Assembly: GCA_027625915.1 (NCBI GenBank)
Contig: JANTQA010000070.1
Coordinates: 1,865,001-1,929,000, forward strand
Reading direction: 5' to 3'
DNA: 64,000 bases
Source: Anaeramoeba flamelloides
Taxonomy: Eukaryota > Metamonada > Anaeramoebidae
Shown here: positions 11,691 to 22,241 of the stretch, piece by piece
How the letters are laid out: each line of letters begins with the position of its first letter
Position numbering within the stretch: position 1 is the first letter of the stretch
Notes under the pieces: generated by a model
What the model was told of the DNA's origin: nothing
The model's input: only the letters and a program-made list of their open reading frames with translations
The model's database searches: none
Position numbers and translations under genes: made by a program

Positions 11691-11931
11691 TCTAGCTATT
11701 TTCAATATAAAATTTGTAAAGTAATTTTTAGTCTAAAATGTATAAGTGGATGATATCTTTTTTTTTTTTTTTTTCAACTTAAGATTGAGTTTCATTTTTA
11801 ATATTTTCCGAAATAAATATATCTGTAATCTTGTTTTTTTTTTTCTCAGGAATTATTTTTATATTTTGATTTTATTTTCTTTTAATTTCATTTTTTGTCA
11901 AGTATTAGAGAAAAATAACACTTGCAAACTA

Positions 11932-12452
11932 AATTCCAAAAATTTGGACACAGTTTAAATAGTTGAAAGAATAACATTTTACCACTTTACATTCAATTTG
12001 GGAATAATTTTGATTTTATAAATTATTTCATTTTTGTTTTGTTTTGTTTTTATTTCCTTTTTTCCAGTTAAGTAATCTGTTTTGTTCAATAGATATTTTT
12101 TTTTCAAATAGTTGGTAGAAAGGTTAAGTGTTGAGTTTGTTAAATAGAAAAATCACATATAATTAGCTCAATGGTATCTTAAGATTTGATCGATCAATAA
12201 TTGTTGGTGAAATTTCCATAAATTTACCAATAATTTTTTGGTTCAGCTTGTTTCATCATTTTGAACGATCTGATTTTCATTTTTTCGTTTAATATTTTTT
12301 TCTTTTATTTGAATAATAATGATTAATTGTAAAAACATTAATACTGTGTAATTTTAATGTGCTTTTATATAAGGTTTGGAAAAATACAATAAATTGAGAG
12401 TTCTTTTTGTCTATTTTTGATTCTGGGAGTGTCCAAATTTTAGAATGGGGTT
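11932..12452. mobile_element. Family A MITE, copy 2 (best preserved)
   Basis: It begins AAATTCCAAAAATTTGGACA after TA (11930-11931). It ends with the inverse, GTCCAAATTTTAGAATGGGG then TTT, before TA (12453-12454). It is 521 bp with no coding capacity. TA target duplication and TIR style fit a Tc1/mariner/pogo-type non-autonomous element. Matching copies lie at 6301-6845 (inverted), 18761-19485 and 58567-59060. Confidence 0.85.
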
Positions 12453-12454
12453 TA

Positions 12455-13448
12455 GTATTGAAAAGAATACAGGACTTGAAAAAAATCCCAGACAAGATTT
12501 TTAAGATTGTTAATATTCTTAAAATTTTTGTGTAATTGTTTAATAATTTATTTTAAAATCAAATCCTTTTTATAACCCAACAATTTTTTTTTGAACTCAG
12601 TAATAAACCTACCGAAAGTTCACAAAAGTGAGATATCGATTGAATACTTACCTAATTGTTTGATAAAATAAGTAGTTCAACTTTTTTTGGAAAAACAATA
12701 GGGTTTAAAAGTAAGGTTTGTAATGAATTTGGAAAATGATAATTTTTATTCTTGTGTTTTTATTGATTGAATATGTGTTTTGAACAAGTATAATCTAATT
12801 TATCCTCATTCTAATAAGTGTGTGGGTTATAATTTTAAAAGTTTGATTCTTAAAAAAGGAATTTGATATTAAATGAATGAAATTACACAAAAATTTTACT
12901 AATATTAACAATTAAAAATCGTGCCAGGGATTATTTCCATGTCCGGTATTTTTTTCAATACTATACACCAATAAGATTAATTTTTGATGTTTTTTTTTAA
13001 ACCAAAAAATGCTGTTTGAAAAGAAAATGATAAATTGTAAATTTTGATCTAATCTTTCGCAACAAATCGAGTTGTTGTGGAAAAAATAGTGAATTTATCA
13101 TTTTGTTCTCTTTAAATAAGAAAGTCTCTATTTGGTAAATGGCACAAAATTAAAGTGAATTCTTCTTATTTAATTCTGCCAGTAACGGATTTTTTTGTGT
13201 TTTTTGGCTTGTAGGGCAACCTTAAAAAATTTTTAAAACAACTTGACGAATTTTTGATTAATTATAGGTTAACAGAAATTAATTGGAATTAAAACAAAAA
13301 AAGGTGTAGTTGGAATCTAAAATAAAAATTTAAAAACAATAGTTCAAATAAAAACCAATTAAAAGTGCCTTTGGTTGAAATAATGTTTTTTATTATTTGG
13401 CGAGTTCAAAATGTTATTGATAATTAATAAGAAATTAGATTGTTCGTT
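12455..13448. other. AT-rich intergenic, nothing recognised
   Basis: This segment lies between the family A copy and the 3' end of the eL14 gene. I see no gene, RNA gene or matched repeat in it. Confidence 0.4.
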
Positions 13449-14092
13449 TTATTTTTTCTCTTTCATTAGTCTTTTAATTTCTGCACCAAGAATTGCTTTT
13501 CTCTATAAGAGTTTTATAAATGTTATTGTTGAAAAATCATAAAAACAAGGAAAAAAAAAATTTAAAGCAAATTGTGAGATTGAAAAAAAAAAAAATTAAA
13601 AAAAAGTCAAAAAGCACAAACCTTAGATTTAGCAAACCCAAGTTTGAAACGATCAAAATCGGTCATTTTTGCTCTCATGTCTTTTAATTTTAATTTTTTG
13701 GCAAGTGATGTTTGGCTCCATTGCTCTTCAATCTTCTCTTCTTTGAATTTTTTTTCAACTTCATCAAGTTTGGCACCTCTTTTGATATCGATTTTAAAAT
13801 TAGTTAAAGAGACCCATTTTAAAGAAATAACGTGTCTTGGGATTCCATTTACTGTTGAGGGTCCATCAATTAAAACCTTTTGTTATTTTTGAAATTATGA
13901 ATAAAACAGAAAGGGGTAAGTTTTTTCATGCAGTCACCAATCAAACCAACGAAATGAAAACAATTGAGAAAAAAGATTAATTACTCTATTTTGATCCAAA
14001 ATATCAACAATCACTGCAATTTTGTCAGCATACTTTCCAAAAGAAATGAGGACAATTCGTCCTGCTTCTACAAATCTTCCAAAAAAAGACAT
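13449..14092 (-). CDS. RPL14: 60S ribosomal protein eL14 (RPL14), 3 exons
   Basis: The exons, in transcript order, are 14092-13985 (36 codons), 13876-13622 (85 codons) and 13502-13449 (17 codons plus TAA). All are phase 0, with GT-AG introns of 108 and 119 bp. The product is 138 residues, the length of the yeast protein and shorter than the Ala/Lys-extended animal form. The N-terminus RFVEAGRIVLISFGKYADK, then VIVDILDQNR, is the KOW-type fold of eL14. Exon 2 carries VLIDGPST and the highly conserved KMTDFDRFKL motif, followed by a basic C-terminal helix. It is a structural component of the large cytosolic ribosomal subunit. The gene is divergent from uL23, with start codons 414 bp apart. Confidence 0.95.
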
Positions 14093-14506
14093 TTTATTTA
14101 AACAATTAATTTAATAAATTTTTAAAAAAAATGATTGAGATGTTCCAAATTTGTTCTAAATTTTCTGAGGACAAACTCTTCAAGAAGGAATTTTTAATAA
14201 TTACATTATCTTATTACACACTAGATGTGTTTTTAACCAAATTGTCTTGATCTCTCTTTGATCAACCATATTCAAATGCTAAATGTACTATCCTAAATGA
14301 TTCAATACCCTCAGGAACAAGACTTTAGTATTGGTTTTGACTTCAAAGACTTTTTACCTTTGAGTTATCATTTTTTTGTATTTTATTCTTATTGATATAG
14401 GTAAAGATTTTTTTCTTTTTTCTTTTTAATTTTTTTTATTTTCTTTTTTTAATCCCTTTTTTTAATTTGCTTTTTTTTTGAAAACAAAAGATTTTTTTTT
14501 TTTTTA
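14093..14506. promoter_or_regulatory. Shared divergent upstream region of two ribosomal protein genes
   Basis: This 414-bp interval separates the start codons of eL14 (minus) and uL23 (plus), so it must hold both promoters and both 5' UTRs. The uL23 side (14400-14506) is a strongly pyrimidine-rich tract ending in a T-run directly before ATG. No TATA box or other defined factor site could be assigned by eye. Co-regulation is an inference from arrangement and shared pathway. Confidence 0.6.
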
Positions 14507-15135
14507 ATGAGCAACAAAGCAAAACAAAACAAAAACCAAGTCAAAAAAGGTGGAAACCAAAAAGCACAAAAAACCTCTCGTGTCGTAAAGAGAGGAAAAT
14601 ATAAACACGTTCGAAAAATCAAAACAGGAATCCGATTTAGAAGACCAAACACAATGAAACTTGCCAAAAACCCAGAATACCCAAGAAAGGCACAATCCCG
14701 TTTACCAAGATTGGATCACTATTCCATTTTAAAATTCCCTCATAACACCGAATCTACAATGAAACAAATTGAAGATCATAACACCTTGGTTTTTATTGTT
14801 GATATTAGGGCTAACAAATATCAAATCTCAGACGCAGTCAAAAAAATGTACAACGTAACACCAATTAAAGTTAATTCGCTGATTAGGTAATTTTTTTTAT
14901 TATTTTTTTTTTTATTGTTTTTAAATAAGAGGTGCTTCAAAGGAATTTTTTAGATTTTTGAGTCTTCTTTTTCTTTCTTTCTTTTTTCACCAAGTAACTC
15001 TAATTTTTTACGATCTTTGTCTTATTTTTTTCGATCTTTTACTCCTTTTATAGACCTGATGGAAACAAAAAAGCTTTTGTTCGATTATCTAAGAATGATG
15101 ATGCAATGGAAATTGCAGATAAGATTGGTTTCTAA
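14507..15135 (+). CDS. RPL23A: 60S ribosomal protein uL23 (RPL23A/L25), 2 exons
   Basis: The exons are 14507-14886 and 15054-15135, with a 167-bp GT-AG intron in phase 2 (AG/A = Arg). The product is 153 residues, close to the human length of 156. The N-terminal ~50 residues are Lys/Arg-rich, as in the eukaryotic rRNA-binding extension. Next comes [13 protein letters not shown], with [20 protein letters not shown] and the INSLIRPDG-type motif (here VNSLIRPDG), which spans the intron. The end is [20 protein letters not shown]. uL23 sits at the exit of the nascent-chain tunnel and helps dock the signal recognition particle. The start is the first ATG after the T-run and gives the expected length. 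Confidence 0.96.
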
Positions 15136-16799
15136 TATATTTTAATATTTTAATACAATCACTTTTAATTATTAGAATCATCAACAGTCTTTCAAGAAGA
15201 GGAATTCTATTAAACCATAAAAATAAAAAACAATATAAACCAAAACAAAGAACAACAATAAAGACACTTTTCAAAAATTTTCTTTTGTGTAGCTTGGCTA
15301 ATCCTTATTTCATTCTTTTTTTATTTATTCTTTTTTGTTGTTTTATATATCTGGGGTGTTGAGTATTTTTAGGCTTCGAAATCAAAAATAAAAATAATTG
15401 TGAGAATTGATCAAAATGAAAAATATTTATTACAGAAATCAGAATCAACAAATTTCCAATTCAAAAATAGTAACGCTAAATGTTTTTGGATTTCACATTA
15501 CAAATTCAAAATTATTGGACCATAATCTCGGAAAATATTCAATTAAAACAAAAGTTTTACTTAATTTTGAAGGGCTTATTGGTAAGATTAAAAAAAAAAT
15601 ACTTTATTTAATGTTATTCCTTAGATTACTTTACAAAATTATGAATTTTTTTTATTTCAACAGTTTTATTTTTTTTTTGATTAATTTTAGATTCAATTAA
15701 ATGGTATTAGTCATATTAAAAAAGTCTAACCAAAACGTTTTTTAAATTTTTGAAAACAGTTGTAAACTTTTTCAGACATATTTTTAATACATTATTAAAA
15801 AAATTTTTAAACACACTTTTTCAAAACACTTTAGGGAAAAGAAATTTTTATTAAAAAAACGAAAAGTGAAATACTTTTTCAATTATTCATTAGGCCAAAA
15901 GAGAACAAAAACGATATAAATTTGAGACTATTTTTGAAGGAAACTTTTAATGAAAAGAAAATGAAATCTGATTGAATATCTTGTGAGTTTTTTAATGAAA
16001 TTTAATGAATCGCCTTTGAAATAGTAAATGGAAGTTACAGGGTGATTTCAAGGGAATTTTTATTGAAGAGTTATGGAATTTCATGAAAAATGTCGAAAAG
16101 TAAATTAAAAAGAAAAAGAAAAATGAAATTTTTTTGAAATTTAGAATAAGAAATTAATTGTTTTTTCGGTTTTGTGTTAGAAAAAAAAAAAATGTAAAAT
16201 AGGGAGAAATTGAAAAAAAAAAAAAAAAAAAAAGGTATTACTATAAATCTAACATTTAAAAGAATTCATATATACAATAATCAGAAGGTCCTCTCAAGAG
16301 ATTCATTTGTAAATTTTGACTTTTAGAAATATACAATTTTATTTTAATAACAAATGTTCTTTTGATTTATTATTTTATTTAGAGCTTTCAGACCTCCCCC
16401 CCCCCCTTTTTTTTTTTTTTTGGTATTTAAATATTTTTTATAACACTCAATGAAAAAAAAAAATTGTAAAAAAAAAGTTATACGAAACTACTACGCTCCT
16501 TAATCTATCTTGTTAAATAATATACTTTATTTGTAATAGAATCAAAATTACTGAAGTTCAAATTCAAGAGGATATTATATTTATTGTTGTCAGTATAACC
16601 ACGATTTTTGAAAGTCTCTAGTATAGAAAAAAGGTCTGTTTTTGGGTAATTTTTTATCAATAGATGCCACAATGAATTTTACTTAAATTCAACTTTAGGA
16701 ATTTTTTTTTTTTGAAGAGATAATAATTAATAGTTTTGAAAACATTCTACTCTACTAAAAAAAATCAATCTACATAAAAAAAATAACTGATGATAATTA
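15136..16799. other. AT-rich intergenic, no supported gene
   Basis: An open frame of 97 codons at 15407-15700 is followed by GTAAG-like sequence but has no family resemblance, so it is left out. A run of 13 C directly followed by a long T-run at 16386-16420 is unusual for this DNA. A-runs lie at 16180-16235. Confidence 0.4.
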
Positions 16800-17720
16800 T
16801 TGTAAGTGTACTTCAATTGACTAGCTTTTCCAGAATTCAGAAGAATATAGAAAAATCTTAGATTTTACTTAATTCTTATAAATTCTTGAAAAGAAGTGCG
16901 ATTTTTTTTTTTTACTTTTTGAAATAAACTGAAAATTTTTTAAATTTTCTGTATATTTCAAAAATTAAAAAAAAAAAAAAAAAACACAAGAGTGTCCGTC
17001 AAGTGCCTAGCTTTTCTTGAGGTTTTCTGTTTTATTTGTTAAGTTTTCTAGGTTTTTTAGAGGTTTTTTTTTGAGGTTTACTATTTTATTTGTGAAGTGT
17101 TCTGTTTTTTTTTTTTAACTTTTTGAAATAAACAGAAAACTCAAGAAAAGCTAACAGTAGTTTTCCAGAATTCAAAAGAATTGAGTAAAAACTTCGGTTT
17201 AACTCTATTATTTTAAATTCTGGAAAACCAAACGAAATATATCTGTAGAGTGCCTAACTTTTTCCTTAATTCAAAAGAATAGAGAAAAATCAAAGATTTT
17301 ACTTTATTCTTATAAATTCTGGAAAAGCTAAAGGTTTTTTTTTTATTTTTAGGAATAAACCGAAAATTTTTGAAATTTTTAGTTTATTTCAAAAATTAAA
17401 AAAACCTAAAACGAAAAATCAAAAAAAAAAATATTTTTTTTCAATTTATATCAATAAATAATTCCTTTAATAGTCCAAATAATCAGATAATCCGTTTGAT
17501 ATATTTTTATTAAATTCAAAATACTTGTAAAATATATGAAATAACCTCTTAACTGTAAAAAAAAAATATTCATATTTTTACTATTAAATTGAAAAAAAAG
17601 ATCTGAATATTACTGGAAATTGGATTTTCCAACTTTAATTGTAAAATATCTCAAAAAATAATTTTTGATCAAAGATCTTTTATTAGTCAACAGTGTTTAT
17701 TATAAGTGAGGTTATCAACA
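16800..17720. mobile_element. Family F hairpin-rich element, copy 2
   Basis: This stretch repeats the modules of 4240-5090: AGTGCCTAGCTTTTC, GAGGTTTTCTGTTTTATTTG, AATTCAAAAGAATTGAGTAA, then the tract around GGATTTTCCAACTT (17620-17640, matched at 4930-4950). Several modules are inverted relative to each other, giving hairpins. Two partly duplicated units are present (near 16830-16970 and 17160-17400). Confidence 0.55.
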
Positions 17721-18269
17721 AGTGAAAAATTAGCAAATGTTTAATTTTTATTTTAAAAAATATGTTTCAGGATCGTGAAAATTGAAAAAATACCAAAATA
17801 CAAGATAAAGAACTTATATTATAACAAAAATCTATTCTCCATGTTTATTCCAAGTTCAAACAAAAAAAGAATCAGTAAAAAACAAATAAAAAAATAATAA
17901 TCAATTAATTATTTTTATAAACTTAGAGAGAACGAAATAAAAATAAGATATAAATTAATAGATTTACATTAATTGTAACGGCAACGAAAAAAATATCTGT
18001 TTTTTATAATTAATAAACTTCTTGTTTTTTTATCGAATGTTTTAAAAGGCTTGATAAAGAATTTTAATTAATTTTAGCTCTTCAAAAATACTTGAGCTGT
18101 ATGGAAATGTGATAAAAATCCTATTAATATTTTCAAGAATTGGATTGATAATTGCCTTAAAAACCAATTTAATAATTTTCAATAAAAAATTTGTGGTTTT
18201 TTTTAAGGAAAATTTCATCAAAATTTCATCAATATTCGATCAAACGTAAATTAAAGAAAATTTATTAAA

Positions 18270-18420
18270 ATTTTCAAGCGAAATTTAAGGCTCAAAAAAA
18301 ATCTCAAATAAAGCACATTTTTTGGAAATTTTTTTGAAACAAATTATTTTATTGAATCTGAAATTTGTGTCTTAATTTGGAATTATTTACAAACCTTTAA
18401 TTTGGTTCAAGGTTTGCATC
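18270..18420. mobile_element. Family E palindromic MITE, degenerate copy
   Basis: The modules GAAATTTAAGGCxCAAAAAA, ATCTCAAAT and, inverted, TTTGTGTCTTAATTTGGAAT match the arms of the intact family E element at 59781-59976. The outer ends are eroded. It is therefore an older copy. Confidence 0.55.
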
Positions 18421-18760
18421 TTAGAATAAAATTGAATTTAATATTTTCCAAGATCTTTTTTCTCCAACTTGGGGATCTTTAGCAAAAAGAAAAAAATGAA
18501 AAAAAAAAAAAACACTAAAAAAAAATTTGTTTAAAATTTGAAAAAATACTTTTGATCTAAAAATTTTACAAATATTAATTTAGATAAGGATATCATATAA
18601 ACTCCACAAAACCACACCCAATAATATTACAAAGTGGGAAAGGGTTTTTGAAAAATATTTTAAATTATTAAAATTATATTTTATTGAAATTTGAGACACA
18701 AAAATGAAAATTTATTTTCCAAATTCTTCTTTAACATAAAAACAAAATAAATTGTAACTA

Positions 18761-19708
18761 GAGCTAATACAAAATTTTGGACACACTAGTAAAATAGTTT
18801 AAAGAATATAATACTACATACCCCAATTCATTTTGAAAATAATTTGGAATTTACAAACGATTTTAATCTTTCTTTGTCTTTTTTGTTTTTTTTTCATTTC
18901 TCTTTTTCAATTAAGTAATCTATTTCGTTAGTTCGATAATTTTTTTTTCAATAATTGATAGAAGGTTAAAGTTGAGTTTAGTAAATAGAAAAATAAGATA
19001 CAATTGGTTTATGGTATCTAATCATTTGATCGATAAATAATTGTAGGTGAAATATCAACAAATTTAGCATTACATTTTTTTGATTCTTTCTTTTTTTTTT
19101 TTTTAGAAAAACAAATTAAGATTCAAATACTTCTGATGACTGTATCTGTCTTGACGCTCTTTGAATTAGAATTCTCAAATTTAGTCACTTCAAAATTCTC
19201 TCTTTAACATATTAGATGAGGTATCATCTAACCCTTATCAATAAATCCAATGCAATACATTTTTTTGTTCCTTTTAATTTCTTCATTTTGGAAATACACA
19301 TTTGATTTTTATTTTTTTCGTTTTATATTTTTTTCTTTTATTTGGATAAAAATGATTACATATAAAATCATTAATACGGGATAACTTTAATGTTATTTAA
19401 TATTAAGTTTGGAAAAATACAAAAAATTATTACTTTTTTGCCTATTTTGGATTTCGGATGTGTCCAAATTTTTGGAATGGGGTTTATTTTAGATAACTAA
19501 TTAAAATTTAAAATACTTCTAATGACTGTGTTTATTCGCTCTTTGAATTAGGAGAACAAATTTAGTCACTTCAAAATTGTCTCTACCAAAATAAGTGCCC
19601 AACCCGTAGTTCTTAACAATATAACCGAAAATACAAAAAAAAATAGATTTTTTTTACCTAATTTGATTTTGGATTTTTGATGTGACCAAATTTTTGGAAT
19701 GGAGCTTA
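18761..19708. mobile_element. Family A MITE, copy 3, with inserted repeat R and a duplicated right end
   Basis: The left end, AAAATTTTGGACACACTAG, is near 18770. The right end, GTGTCCAAATTTTTGGAATG then GGGTTTA, is at 19460-19485. At about 19090-19265 the family A interior is interrupted by a repeat (R) containing GACGCTCTTTGAATTAGAAT. A second R-like stretch at 19495-19605 is followed by another family A right end at 19620-19708. The order (A, R, A end, R, A end) points to a local tandem duplication of R plus the A end. R also occurs at 38880-39000. Confidence 0.65.
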
Positions 19709-19913
19709 TCACGATAAAATTGGTGTAATTATTAATAGAGACAAAAGAAGGTTTATTGATAATATTGAATTTTTTTTTTTTTTTTGTATCAGATCATCAC
19801 ATATTATAATGGATATTTTTAATTCTAATTAACAAGCATATTAATAAATTAAAAATTAAAGATCCAAAACATAGAAAAAACAATTAAAAAAATAAAAACA
19901 AAATATTGTCAAA

Positions 19914-22241
19914 CTAAAGTACTTCATTTAAACATGTTTGAACTAATTTTTCAAAATCTGTTTTTTCAAACAATTCTGAATTAAATTTAAATAATTTTCT
20001 AATACCATAAATATTCGTAAATGGGATCTCTGTCAAAATAAATTTTCTATAAGAATCCGAATTTTGAATTATTTTATCAAAAATTTCACTCGAATTTTTT
20101 ATTATATTTACTTTAAGTAATTCCTTATCAAGTTTTTCACATCTTAATTCTCTCATATATACGATGACCTTTTTCCGGATAATGAGAAGAGGGTTGATAT
20201 TTAGATCTTTAATTCGATTAAAATCAACTAGCTTTTCAAGATGCGATTTCAATGAAGGATAGTTCGCAAAATATAAGGAAATTAAATCCATAAGTTTCTT
20301 CTCGGTAATTTTGGCAAAATATTGTTTGCTATATTTTTTACAAATAGCTTTCAAAGAAATGTTTCTTTTATTTACGCAATAATCCATGAATAAAGATGTT
20401 ATTTTTTTTGATTTGATTGGCGATTTTGGTGAAAATGGCAATTCTAAAATACCATAATTTAATAATTCAGAATGAATATTTTTTGATCTTGGGAATCTTT
20501 CAGCAAATGTTAGGCTCCCATATATGTGATAAATTTCATCGTATACGCGAGTTACTTTATACATATACGTTGTACCTGAATAACGAAACTTCCTATAATG
20601 TCGTTGATCATGTGGGATTCTATTCGAATCAATTTTATTCAACGGATAAGATTTTAATAATTGGGTTCGGTTGATTTCAGAATTTTGAATTCCCCCCAAA
20701 CATTTTTTACAAAAATAGTCACCCCAATTTAAAAACGTGTCTCTAGTTTTTGAACTGCACAAATAACAACATCTACTCATTCTTTTTGAAATGAGTTTTT
20801 TCCATAAGATTTTGTTGCCATTTAAATAACCAATTTCATTTTTTTCCATTTCATTATCATGATCATGATCATCATCATCATCGTTGTTGTCATAATCATC
20901 ACCATCGCCACCGAAATTGTCATCTTCATCTTCGTCGTCATTGTCATCATCAAGAACAACAATTACTTCATCATCATTATGTTTCTCTTTTTTTTCATCA
21001 TTTAAAATATTCTTTTCATGATAAAAAATTGGATCATTTGGTTTAAATAGCTGTTTGGCGATATTTCTCCATATTGTGTTATCAGAACTAATACTATTCC
21101 AATGAGAGCAAGTTAAAGCAACTTTTGAAAGATGCTTTGGAGAAAGGTATCCAAAGCAATGTAATAATATTTCCGATGGGAATAGATCTGATCCCCATAA
21201 GCTTTGTTTTTGAAAAATTTTTAAAGCTAAGAGCCTCCGTGCAAGCTCCTTTCTACATCCCAAAATGGATTCTCTTTTTTTAAAACATTTTGTTCTTAAT
21301 TTTTCTAAAGTGAAAGAGTGGATTTTCAGGGTTTGTAAAAGAGAGTGCTTTTTACGTGTCGGGTTAATAATTTGATAAACAGAAGCAAGTTGTTTTAACT
21401 CGTGGAACGATAACGAGCGCAATTGCTTTTTTGTTATTGTCTCAGGCTTTGAGAATAAAAGCGGTAATTGATTTTTTTCTTTTTCGCCCAATTCATCTTC
21501 ATCTTCTTTATAAAGATTGGCATTATATGAGATTAGTAATTTCTCGATCAAAGTGCGTTTCAATTTTTCTCTTTTTTTCGTGTTTGGCAAGACTTTTTTA
21601 ATTGGCGAGTGGTTTGTTTTGAGTGTTTTGTCAATTTGTTTTTTGATCACTTTGTCAGTTAATATAATTTTTGAGTTGAGGATCACAGAAATAATAGTTT
21701 CAAGATCCTTCTGTTTGAGTTCTTCTTTCACCAAATCATTGATATTTGTTTTTTTGAGTAATTCCAATCTTTCGTTTGTTCCTAATTCCTCAAATGGCCT
21801 GAGATTTTCTTCTTCACTTTCAGGATTTATTGGTTGACAAATAGAATGTTTATTTTGGTTGTTCTTACCACCACTTTCTTTGAAATACAGTTCAAGATCA
21901 ATATAGTCATTCATTGTATTTTCAAGAACATAATCAGAACTACTTATTTCAATCAGCTCTTGGACACTATTTTCTTTTTCTTTTTTGTTTTCATGTTCTG
22001 TTTCATTTTCCTTTTCCTTTTTCCTTTGCTTATGCTTTTTCTTCTTCTTCTTCTTCTTCTTCTTCTTCGCTTCCTTCTCCTTTTTTTTCCCCTTGAAATT
22101 TCTCCTTATCTTCTTTCTATTGCTTTTTTCAGAAAGAACAAATATTTCGTGATCTTTTGCAATCTGTTCTGGTTGTTTATTTTTTCTTTTCTTTTTTAAA
22201 TTTATTTTTGTTAGTGGTGATTTGCTTCGTTTTCGATTCAT
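19914..22241 (-). CDS. Lys-rich F-box protein with SAP-like stretch and C4 zinc site
   Basis: This is a single-exon gene of 775 residues, starting at ATG 22241-22239. Residues 1-90 are extremely Lys/Arg/Glu-rich with long Lys runs, which suggests nuclear or nucleolar localisation. Residues about 271-305 (LRSLSFHELKQLASVYQI, then PTRKK) resemble a SAP-type helix-turn-helix. An F-box lies at about 352-396: LFPSEILLHCFGYLSPKHLS, then ALTCSHWNSISSDNTIWRNI. An Asp/Asn/Glu tract runs from about 424 to 465. Next is a likely zinc site with C492, C495, C511 and C514 (CYLC, then CKKC), and an alpha-helical C-terminal half without a known fold. F-box proteins recruit substrates to SCF ubiquitin ligases through Skp1. 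The C4 site right after the F-box and acidic linker is seen in several protist and fungal F-box proteins. The substrate cannot be predicted. The overall likeness to elongin-A-like nuclear F-box proteins is weak. Confidence 0.82.
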   Translation of the reverse strand: MNRKRSKSPLTKINLKKKRKNKQPEQIAKDHEIFVLSEKSNRKKIRRNFKGKKKEKEAKKKKKKKKKKKHKQRKKEKENETEHENKKEKENSVQELIEISSSDYVLENTMNDYIDLELYFKESGGKNNQNKHSICQPINPESEEENLRPFEELGTNERLELLKKTNINDLVKEELKQKDLETIISVILNSKIILTDKVIKKQIDKTLKTNHSPIKKVLPNTKKREKLKRTLIEKLLISYNANLYKEDEDELGEKEKNQLPLLFSKPETITKKQLRSLSFHELKQLASVYQIINPTRKKHSLLQTLKIHSFTLEKLRTKCFKKRESILGCRKELARRLLALKIFQKQSLWGSDLFPSEILLHCFGYLSPKHLSKVALTCSHWNSISSDNTIWRNIAKQLFKPNDPIFYHEKNILNDEKKEKHNDDEVIVVLDDDNDDEDEDDNFGGDGDDYDNNDDDDDHDHDNEMEKNEIGYLNGNKILWKKLISKRMSRCCYLCSSKTRDTFLNWGDYFCKKCLGGIQNSEINRTQLLKSYPLNKIDSNRIPHDQRHYRKFRYSGTTYMYKVTRVYDEIYHIYGSLTFAERFPRSKNIHSELLNYGILELPFSPKSPIKSKKITSLFMDYCVNKRNISLKAICKKYSKQYFAKITEKKLMDLISLYFANYPSLKSHLEKLVDFNRIKDLNINPLLIIRKKVIVYMRELRCEKLDKELLKVNIIKNSSEIFDKIIQNSDSYRKFILTEIPFTNIYGIRKLFKFNSELFEKTDFEKLVQTCLNEVL

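Noticed and set aside
13644-13892. A plus-strand 82-codon frame.
   Set aside because: It is the antisense of eL14 exon 2.
15407-15700. A 97-codon open frame followed by a GTAAG-like donor, a possible small gene downstream of uL23.
   Set aside because: It has no family features, no convincing partner exon, and its second half is a Phe/Leu-rich read of T-runs. It is likely chance in AT-rich DNA.
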